Below, in pieces: positions 15,010 to 21,016 of a DNA stretch of 30,098 nucleotides. Within the stretch, counting starts at the first letter, position 1; each line of letters starts with the position of its first letter. A model generated the notes under the pieces. That model ran no database searches and was not told the origin of the DNA. It saw only the letters and a program-made list of their open reading frames with translations. The position numbers and the translations under genes were made by a program. Source of the DNA: Dehalococcoidales bacterium. GTDB lineage: Bacteria > Chloroflexota > Dehalococcoidia > Dehalococcoidales > UBA2162. The DNA is taken from the NCBI GenBank assembly GCA_030648675.1, contig JAUSGV010000059.1:1-30098 (forward strand). The letters are read 5' to 3'.

Positions 15010-15558
15010 CTATTTTGCCGCGGTGAGATCTTTCACCTGTTTAGTCAACTCCCTTACCTTTTTCTTCAGTAAGTAAATTTCTTTATAAATTTCGTCGATC
15101 TCACTCTTCGTCGGCAGATTCATAGGTTTGAGAAAATTCGATTCGAGCATCTCTTTGTTGAATTGTTCGACGTCCATCAGATTGGATACAAACTTGCCGA
15201 TGTCGGCGGCGAAATGACCCGATTTCAGAAATTCTTTGAAAGTATCGCTATAAGTTTCCAGCCAGATGTCATAATAATCCCGGTAATTCGCCGGACTTTC
15301 GGCAGCGACCTTTTCCTGCGTTTTGCGCATAGCTTCCACGGCTACGCTTTGGAAATTAATATTGGTATCCATCCAACTCGCGTAATAATTGGCGAAATAG
15401 GGGACACCCTGCATCGTCTTTTCCAGTTTTTCGCGCGTAGGACCTACTGTCGGCGCCTTGAGCAGCTTGCCGAAAGTTTCTTCGTAGGTCTTCAGCCAGG
15501 AGCCGAAAACTTCCTGGGTCGATTCAAAAGCTGACCTTTCTGTTCTCTTATCGTCCAT
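15010..15558 (-). CDS. phaE: PHA synthase subunit PhaE, short form
   Basis: The 182-residue protein has no catalytic motif. It contains the PhaE-type helical region, with aromatic-rich YRDYYDIWLETYSDTFKEFL, and ends in the typical PhaE C-terminus LPTKSEIDEIYKEIYLLKKK followed by a heptad coiled coil. PhaE activates PhaC and joins it at the granule surface. It is about half the length of proteobacterial PhaE (about 360 aa) and close in size to haloarchaeal PhaE. Its ATG is one base after the stop of the larger PhaE-like gene, so the two are coupled, and phaC follows at 15 bases. Confidence 0.88.
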   Translation of the reverse strand: MDDKRTERSAFESTQEVFGSWLKTYEETFGKLLKAPTVGPTREKLEKTMQGVPYFANYYASWMDTNINFQSVAVEAMRKTQEKVAAESPANYRDYYDIWLETYSDTFKEFLKSGHFAADIGKFVSNLMDVEQFNKEMLESNFLKPMNLPTKSEIDEIYKEIYLLKKKVRELTKQVKDLTAAK

Positions 15559-15559
15559 A

Positions 15560-16651
15560 TCAAGCCCAACTCGACCAGGTTTTCGACATGTTGTTCAGGG
15601 TATCGGAATACATCCTGGAGACAATTTTCACCGGCTCCATCATCTCTTTCATCGGCCCCATTGCCGGCATGTTCTCGAAGAAATTATTAAAGGCTCTTTC
15701 ATACATCTTCAGCCACACGTCGTAGAACTCCTTCTGGGCACCGGGGTCGCTGGTTTGCTTCGTTAATTCTTTTGTCTTTTCCGTCATCTTTTCCAGTGCT
15801 TCTATCCACGACTTGTACGTGCTCAGGTATAGATCAGCCGCCTTGGAAAAACTTTCGAATACTTCTTTTGAAGGCTGCATCGATTGGAAGTACTGCCGGT
15901 ACATGTCCTGGTACGTGTTCGTCCACAGGGTATAGAATTCCTTATACGCTTCCGGACTTCCTTTGCCGCGGGAAATATCAGCCGCCTTTACCTCGAGCGT
16001 CCTCATCGAGTCGATCAACGGCCGGTAAAGCCTGGTGTACGAATCCCGCCAAAGTTTGATGACCTGGACAAACGTCCGCGAGTATATGTCGGGGACTCCT
16101 GTGTACCTTTCGAAAGCGTCGGACATGCTTTCCATGACCGGTAGAGACAGCATTTCATCCATCATTTTGTCATACGATTTGACCCACATGTCATAGCCTT
16201 GCTGGTATTTGCTTTGATCGGGGGGGCTTTGCAGTATTTCAGCAGTTTTCCGGGCGTCTTTTTCCAACTCTTCTATCCACGATTTAAAAACCTTACTCGA
16301 TTTTTCGGCTCCGGCTAAAAACTGAGTCAATGCTTCCCGGTTTGATTCCGGAGTCGACCAGGTAGTAAAAGTACCGAAGGTATTCTGGTACGTTTTCATC
16401 CATTCGTCGAAAAACTCTTTGTATTCAACGGGAGTCGCGTCTTTTACGATTTGCGTGGACCTCTCAAACATCTTGCCGGCGGATTCAACCCACGGTTTGT
16501 AGAGCCTCAAATAGGAATCCTCCCATACCTTGGAGGCTGCCGCATACCCCTCATTCCATGATTTGAAAAAGTCTTCCTTTTTTTCGCTTTTTTCGCTCAT
16601 GTTTTTTCTTTCCTCTGCTTTTTCTGTTTTCACTTCAACTTTTATAGCCAT
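15560..16651 (-). CDS. Duplicated-domain PhaE/phasin-like granule protein
   Basis: The 363-residue, highly helical protein is rich in aromatic and charged residues and has no signal or membrane segment. It consists of two homologous halves (about 40-185 and 197-345), offset by 157-159 residues. Paired segments include WEDSYLRLYKP/WRDSYTRLYRP, VEYKEFFDEWMKTYQ/EAYKEFYTLWTNTYQ and KSWIEELEKDARKT/KSWIEALEKMTEKT. The short PhaE downstream carries one related copy. It lacks the PhaE-type C-terminal coiled coil. It may be a phasin, or a PhaE-like partner working with the short PhaE. ATG 16651 has GGGAGAG upstream; ATG 16600 with AGAGGAAAG is an alternative. Confidence 0.8.
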   Translation of the reverse strand: MAIKVEVKTEKAEERKNMSEKSEKKEDFFKSWNEGYAAASKVWEDSYLRLYKPWVESAGKMFERSTQIVKDATPVEYKEFFDEWMKTYQNTFGTFTTWSTPESNREALTQFLAGAEKSSKVFKSWIEELEKDARKTAEILQSPPDQSKYQQGYDMWVKSYDKMMDEMLSLPVMESMSDAFERYTGVPDIYSRTFVQVIKLWRDSYTRLYRPLIDSMRTLEVKAADISRGKGSPEAYKEFYTLWTNTYQDMYRQYFQSMQPSKEVFESFSKAADLYLSTYKSWIEALEKMTEKTKELTKQTSDPGAQKEFYDVWLKMYERAFNNFFENMPAMGPMKEMMEPVKIVSRMYSDTLNNMSKTWSSWA

Positions 16652-16739
16652 GCTTAACTCTCCCGTATTTATTTTTGTAACTCATGTTTTGAGAATGATG
16701 GGGATGTTCAGTCCATCAAATTATTTGTCCTGGAACAAT

Positions 16740-16761
16740 ATTTGTTTCAGCACAAACAAAT
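16740..16761. promoter_or_regulatory. Perfect inverted repeat upstream of the phasin/PhaE-like gene
   Basis: ATTTGTTT (16740-16747) and AAACAAAT (16754-16761) form an 8-bp perfect inverted repeat with a 6-base centre (cagcac). Its size suits a dimeric repressor. No promoter hexamers overlap it clearly, so an operator role is only a suggestion. Confidence 0.35.
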
Positions 16762-16772
16762 TTCTGTACTTA

Positions 16773-16794
16773 GAAAGCCGGAACCTCGGCTTTC
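16773..16794 (-). terminator. Hairpin after the 68-residue gene
   Basis: The 8-bp stem gaaagccg (16773-16780) with cggctttc (16787-16794) encloses a 6-base loop, 11 bases after the stop of the upstream minus-strand gene. It lacks a strong T-tract, so it may be a partial terminator or an mRNA-end stabiliser rather than a full stop before the PHA genes. Confidence 0.5.
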
Positions 16795-16804
16795 TTTGTG
16801 ACTA

Positions 16805-17011
16805 TCAGAGATCCGATTCAAACATGTTATCGGTGCAAAGCAGGCCACTGGCTCTTTCAATGTCTATCTCCCCAACGCCTTTCCACGACGGCCAATCTCG
16901 CACCAGCTTTTCTCTCGGCAAAAAGTTCATGAAGCCGGGAATTCGACCGCAGGTATTTTTGATGTCTTCAATAGTCTCTTCGTAACTCATTTCCCTTATT
17001 GCGCCAACCAT
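16805..17011 (-). CDS. 68-residue AhpD/carboxymuconolactone decarboxylase-like N-terminal fragment protein
   Basis: The protein contains YEETIEDIKNTCGRIPGFMNFLP followed by a WPSWK segment, resembling the N-terminal helices of AhpD/CMD-family proteins. It stops before the family's CxxC-bearing active-site helix, and no continuation is found in other frames before the hairpin at 16773-16794. It could be a truncated relic or a stand-alone short protein. The strong AGGAGGTG ribosome site and a promoter-like sequence upstream favour expression. It is the first gene ahead of the PHA cluster on this strand. The family link is tentative. Confidence 0.6.
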   Translation of the reverse strand: MVGAIREMSYEETIEDIKNTCGRIPGFMNFLPREKLVRDWPSWKGVGEIDIERASGLLCTDNMFESDL

Positions 17012-17045
17012 AAACCCACCTCCTGTCGTGTCACCACCTGAACCA

Positions 17046-17074
17046 ATTGTAGATAAAAAGTAGTTAAATAATCA
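17046..17074 (-). promoter_or_regulatory. Promoter-like element shared with the BON and Lon-like genes
   Basis: On the minus strand TGATTA (17069-17074) precedes TACAAT (17046-17051) by 17 bases, within ATGATT-N16-TCTACAAT. The same arrangement with the same spacing is found upstream of the BON gene (20793-20821). Confidence 0.5.
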
Positions 17075-17209
17075 TGAAAAAAACAACCGAAACGTAACAA
17101 ATACATTACATTTCCGGTAACGCCTGAAAAACATTTGCAATAAAAGTTTTTTAAAAACGTGTCTGAGGTTAAAATGGAAGAGCCCGGACGTCTGTCTTGA
17201 CCTGCTGTT

Positions 17210-17995
17210 TCAGGCGGATGCCCCGGAATAATGCTTAAGCCCTATCTTCCAGAAAACACGGGCAAAAACGAACAGCACGACAGCCAGGGCAACTGATAGC
17301 AGCAATGTCTGCCAGTTAAGTCTTCCGGTAATAGCTTCGGCAGGGATGGTAGTGGCGAACGCGATCGGAACGATAAAGGTCAATCCGTACCGGAGCCAGC
17401 CCGGATACAGGCTTACCGGCCAACGACCCGCTTCATACATGCTGCGGAAGATTTCCAGTATATTTTCTACTCTCACGAACCAGAAAGATAACGTGGAAAG
17501 GATCATGAAGTAGCTGTATATGACAACTCCGCCTGTAACCAGCATAAGGAGAAATTCTGCGACCTGCAAAGCTCCGATATCGGCTCCGAGGCGAAGCAGC
17601 GAATAGATCAGGACGCCCAAACCCAGCAGGATGTTCTGTATTTCGAAAATATCCAACCGCTGCATACTTACCAGTACTTGAGCATCAACCGGCTTGGTCA
17701 GGTCGAAATCGAAAGTTCCGTCACGTACCGACTCGATAAAATCTTCCATTCCCGGCCGGATCAGCAGTCCAATTATGCCGCTGATAAGAAAATAAACGCC
17801 GACAAGCGCCAGTACTTCATCCGGCTGCCATCCTCCCAGCAGGTTCGTGTAATTAAAAATTATCGCCAGACCGCCGAGGGTCATTCCCAGATTGAGCAGC
17901 GATTGAAACAACTGGATGAAAAAGTTGATCCGGTAAGCCGCTTCACCAAAGATGTTCACCCGCCAAAATGCCAGGAACATCCGTAAGTAGTTCAC
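17210..17995 (-). CDS. ABC-2 type exporter permease (second of two)
   Basis: The 261-residue integral membrane protein has about six hydrophobic segments. It starts NYLRMFLAFWRVNIFGEAAYR, with an amphipathic N-terminus before the first span. The pattern, including the GTFDFDLTKPVDAQ segment after the second or third helix, fits the ABC-2 permease group found in paired-permease exporters. Its ATG overlaps the stop of the preceding permease (17992-17995, ATGA). With that permease and the ATPase it would form a heteromeric exporter. The substrate is not predictable. Confidence 0.85.
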   Translation of the reverse strand: MNYLRMFLAFWRVNIFGEAAYRINFFIQLFQSLLNLGMTLGGLAIIFNYTNLLGGWQPDEVLALVGVYFLISGIIGLLIRPGMEDFIESVRDGTFDFDLTKPVDAQVLVSMQRLDIFEIQNILLGLGVLIYSLLRLGADIGALQVAEFLLMLVTGGVVIYSYFMILSTLSFWFVRVENILEIFRSMYEAGRWPVSLYPGWLRYGLTFIVPIAFATTIPAEAITGRLNWQTLLLSVALAVVLFVFARVFWKIGLKHYSGASA

Positions 17996-18795
17996 GCCCC
18001 CACCGCCGTATATGTTTTTACACCTCTACGCCAGACAAATCGCAATAAAACTACGCTTACTGCCAGCCAGGCAAACTGGGCGCCGATACCGATCGCAGCT
18101 CCGGTCGCAGAGACCCTGCCTGATATTAACTCTACCGGGAAACTCAGCAGCCACCGGAAAGGCATTATGTAAGAAACGACTTGTATCGGAGCCGGCATAA
18201 GTGCCAGCGGTGCGATTTGCCCGGATAGAAACAGCAGCGCGACGAAATAGGTCTGGTTGATGGCACTGACCCGGGTTGTCCAGAAAGCTGTTTGAGCCAG
18301 TGTCCATTCCAGAAAGAACCTGACCAGGAAGGCCAGGAATAAAGCCGGAATAAATACAAGTACTGCCCAAAAAGGCGTCGATATCGAAGCATTAAACGCC
18401 CGCATCAAGATTACCGCGACAAGGCCGACGATCGGCAGCGTTATCACTTTAGACATCACATTGTCCGCGATATCCGAATGTATCGGATGCACCGGTTTCA
18501 GCAACGTAGCGGAGAAAGTGCCGTGACGCACGCGGTACTCGAACTCGTACATTATCCATGTAAACGTCACCTGATTGACCAGCATAAGGACGATGAAATA
18601 GGCGGCGAAGTCAGCCGCCGTATAATCTCCCACACTGCCGCCCGTACCCGAGGCTACTGCCGACCACACGATCAGATAAACCAGCGGCTCCAGGATCTGC
18701 CCGGCGGTCCAGATGATAAGGGAGGCACGGTACTGGAACATCATGGCAAGTGTGGTCTTAAACTGCTGGATATAAAGCTCGATCAGAGCCTTCAC
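17992..18795 (-). CDS. ABC-2 type exporter permease (first of two)
   Basis: The 267-residue protein has about six membrane spans and the paired-permease signature FEYRVRHGTFSATLLKPVHP, similar to GTFDFDLTKPV in its partner; the two are probably diverged paralogues. Its ATG (18793-18795) lies inside the 3' end of the ATPase gene, a 38-base overlap in a different frame, so translation is likely coupled. Confidence 0.85.
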   Translation of the reverse strand: MKALIELYIQQFKTTLAMMFQYRASLIIWTAGQILEPLVYLIVWSAVASGTGGSVGDYTAADFAAYFIVLMLVNQVTFTWIMYEFEYRVRHGTFSATLLKPVHPIHSDIADNVMSKVITLPIVGLVAVILMRAFNASISTPFWAVLVFIPALFLAFLVRFFLEWTLAQTAFWTTRVSAINQTYFVALLFLSGQIAPLALMPAPIQVVSYIMPFRWLLSFPVELISGRVSATGAAIGIGAQFAWLAVSVVLLRFVWRRGVKTYTAVGA

Positions 18796-19777
18796 TGCCT
18801 ACCTCCTGGGCAAACACACGGGCGATAACTTCTTCGATGGGCGGTTCTTCAACCAGCAAGTCAACCACCGGCAGCTCTGCCAGCAGCCTCTCGGTAATAT
18901 GGGCTGTCTCTGACTTGGGCACACGCAATTTATATCTTCCGCCTTCACAGTTGGTAACTTCACCGTATTTCCCCAGTTCCACATCACAACTGTTCAATTG
19001 GATGACGATTGTCTTATGCGAAGTAAATCGCTGCAGCAGGTTGGACAGTTCCCCATCGAACAGGAGCTTACCGTGGTGGATCACCAAAACTCTTTTACAC
19101 AGCGAGGCGACGTCGGCCATATAGTGGCTGGTCAAAAGTACGGTCGCGCCAAACCGGCGGTTGTATTCCGCGAAGAACTTGCGTATCCTCTGCTGCATGG
19201 TCACGTCAAGGCCTATTGTCGGCTCATCCAGGAATACCATTTGCGGCCGGTGCAAAAGTGCTGCCGCGATCTCGCATTTCATTCTTTCTCCCAGGGAAAG
19301 GTTGCGTACCGGTTTTTCCAGGAGCGGTCCCAGTTCCAGTAGATCCGTAAGTTCCTTAACCATGCTCCGGTAATTCTCTTGCGGTATCTGGTAGATGGCC
19401 CGGTTTAGTTCGAAAGTAAGCTGGGCTGGAACGTCCCAGACAAGTTGATTGCGCTGGCCCATAACCAGCGTGATCTGCCTCAGAAAAGCGGGGTTGCGTT
19501 TTGCGGGGACAAAACCGAGAACGCTTATTTCGCCTGATGAAGGGTACAACAAGCCCGACAGCATTTTAAGGGTAGTCGTCTTTCCCGCCCCGTTCGGCCC
19601 CAGAAAACCGACGATTTCACCCGGCTCGACTTTGAAGGAAATATCGTCTACCGCGCGCACTTCGCTTTTGCGCCGTCGTACCAAGTTGTGGAACGCCGCT
19701 TTCGTCCCGGCTTCTTGTTGACTGACGACGTATATCTTTGAAAGATTTTGAACGCGAATAATGGGTGCTGCAGCCAT
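18758..19777 (-). CDS. ABC exporter ATP-binding protein
   Basis: The 339-residue ATPase has Walker A GPNGAGKTT (60-68), signature LSLGERM (160-166), Walker B MVFLDEPT (180-187) followed by IGLD, and switch H218 (TSHYM). The LGER in place of LSGGQ and the C-terminal domain of about 100 residues fit the ABC-2 exporter group. The gene overlaps the first permease by 38 bases. No Shine-Dalgarno is seen before the ATG. A TATAGAAT sequence lies only nine bases upstream, so the message may be leaderless, although a good -35 is lacking. Confidence 0.92.
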   Translation of the reverse strand: MAAAPIIRVQNLSKIYVVSQQEAGTKAAFHNLVRRRKSEVRAVDDISFKVEPGEIVGFLGPNGAGKTTTLKMLSGLLYPSSGEISVLGFVPAKRNPAFLRQITLVMGQRNQLVWDVPAQLTFELNRAIYQIPQENYRSMVKELTDLLELGPLLEKPVRNLSLGERMKCEIAAALLHRPQMVFLDEPTIGLDVTMQQRIRKFFAEYNRRFGATVLLTSHYMADVASLCKRVLVIHHGKLLFDGELSNLLQRFTSHKTIVIQLNSCDVELGKYGEVTNCEGGRYKLRVPKSETAHITERLLAELPVVDLLVEEPPIEEVIARVFAQEVGSEGSDRALYPAV

Positions 19778-20086
19778 GACTTTATAATTCTATACCTTAT
19801 TTCAAATTCGCGACAGCCGAACAAGAACCATGAAAAAGGCGTCACATAGCATAAATGAAAAAATGCGCGGATTTTTCCGCCAGGACGGGCCTTATATCAA
19901 AAGCGTTTTCTTTTTGTCACCCCCGTACCGAGTACGGGGCAGGCTCTGAGCACGTGAGACAATACAAAAGCAAGTTCGGCCCCGATTGGGAAGATCGCTT
20001 CATGGCCCGATCGTACCCCGAATCGCGCTGGCGCTCGTCGAGCAATGTAAACCACGGACCGCCTGTTCAACCTTAAATCAACGAAC
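19778..20086. other. Intergenic stretch of 309 bases without a supported gene
   Basis: It lies between the ABC ATPase start and the BON-protein stop, both minus strand. It contains the weak upstream sequence of the ABC operon near 19787-19792, a small hairpin (19867-19880) and the diverged hairpin repeat at 19916-19942. A plus-strand reading ending at 20076 has no ribosome site and crosses the repeat. I see no RNA gene. Confidence 0.6.
19916..19942. repeat. Diverged third copy of the hairpin repeat
   Basis: TGTCA, then ccccgta (19921-19927), a 5-base loop ccgag, and tacgggg (19933-19939), then CAG, match the layout of copies 1 and 2: TGTCA, stem of 7-8 bp, 5-base loop, stem, then CAG. Stem bases differ but pair perfectly. 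Confidence 0.5.
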
Positions 20087-20746
20087 TTACGGAGTGATCG
20101 AGATATTGTTCTCGACTTCGCAAATACCCGGTGCCGAGCAAGCGGCCAATTCCGCTGCTTTCTTTTCGGCGTATGAATGCACTGTTCCTTCCAGCGTTAC
20201 TTTGCCGTCGCTGATCTGAACCGCGACTCGTCTCGCGTCCAAAAGGGCGTGCCGTTGAAAGGCACTTTCGATCTTCCCCCGGATGTCCGTTGGTGCCGGT
20301 CTGGGAGAAGGCTTTAAGTTGATCAAGTTGGTTACTCCGGCTACTCCCATCAAGCCGCTCACTGCGTCATAAGCGGCATCTTTCTGGTAGCGGAAATCGA
20401 CATCGCCGCCCAACGTAACCCACCCATCCTGCACTTTAACTTTGACCCGCTCGTCAGGAACGGAAGCATTCCACTCCAGAGCGTTCGCCGCCGCCCGGGC
20501 AATATCTTCGTCGTCTCGCATAAAGGAATTCGGCAGCTTTACCTTGATCTCTTCGGCGATACCTTTAACACCGTAAACCCTCTCCGCAGCCCGCTCTGCC
20601 GCCACTTTCTGGGCATAAGTGTCGACATTACCCGTGAGCGTAACGATACCGTCTTGTACCGCCACTCCCAGCGTTTCTGCCTTCACATCAGCCTCCCATT
20701 TCAATTCTTCCATTACATCTTGCTTCAATTCAGCGTCGGTTTTCAT
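20087..20746 (-). CDS. Three-BON-domain stress-type protein
   Basis: The 219-residue protein is three BON domains in a row (about 3-68, 76-145 and 150-218). Each has the pattern of a hydrophobic helix, then VxVxDGxVTLxGxV, then an Ala-rich helix. BON domains bind phospholipid or surfaces, as in OsmY, and are often stress-induced. There is no signal peptide, so this one is probably cytoplasmic. I start at ATG 20746, which has GGGAGGAAG upstream; an in-frame ATG at 20794 overlaps the promoter-like element. Transcribed divergently from the Lon-like protease. Confidence 0.9.
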   Translation of the reverse strand: MKTDAELKQDVMEELKWEADVKAETLGVAVQDGIVTLTGNVDTYAQKVAAERAAERVYGVKGIAEEIKVKLPNSFMRDDEDIARAAANALEWNASVPDERVKVKVQDGWVTLGGDVDFRYQKDAAYDAVSGLMGVAGVTNLINLKPSPRPAPTDIRGKIESAFQRHALLDARRVAVQISDGKVTLEGTVHSYAEKKAAELAACSAPGICEVENNISITP

Positions 20747-20792
20747 TACAAACTTCCTCCCACATTTTTTATATTGGTTCCCGATAGAAACC

Positions 20793-20821
20793 ATTGTAGA
20801 GAAATGCTGATATAAAAATCA
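20793..20821 (-). promoter_or_regulatory. Promoter-like element of the BON gene
   Basis: On the minus strand TGATTT (20816-20821) and TACAAT (20793-20798) are 17 bases apart, as ATGATT-N16-TCTACAAT, matching the element at 17046-17074. The leader to ATG 20746 would be about 40 bases. Confidence 0.55.
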
Positions 20822-20934
20822 TAAAATCGGCTGCCGCAACAATAACATTTTTATCACATATTGTCGGATGGGAGAGCCGCTTCTGCCTGACGGCAAAAAT
20901 GTTACGTTTTTGTAACTATTTCCCTCTCCCGTTT

Positions 20935-20964
20935 ATAACTTTTCCACTGTCGTCCGTCTACAAT
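20935..20964 (+). promoter_or_regulatory. Promoter-like element of the Lon-like protease gene
   Basis: ATAACT (20935-20940), then 16 bases, then TCTACAAT (20957-20964), has the layout of the BON and 68-residue gene elements, with a less similar upstream box. An imperfect palindrome GTTACgttttTGTAAC lies at 20901-20916, just upstream. Confidence 0.45.
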
Positions 20965-21016
20965 AATCCCGACGAATTGCCGCATCGAAAAAATCTCTGA
21001 TTCTCAGGAGGCATCA

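Noticed and set aside
19855..20076. Possible 73-residue plus-strand protein
   Set aside because: It has no ribosome site, crosses the hairpin repeat at 19916-19942 and shows no recognisable motif.
20880..21016. CIRCE-type heat-shock operator before the Lon-like gene
   Set aside because: No TTAGCACTC/GAGTGCTAA pair is present; only an imperfect GTTAC/GTAAC palindrome is seen.
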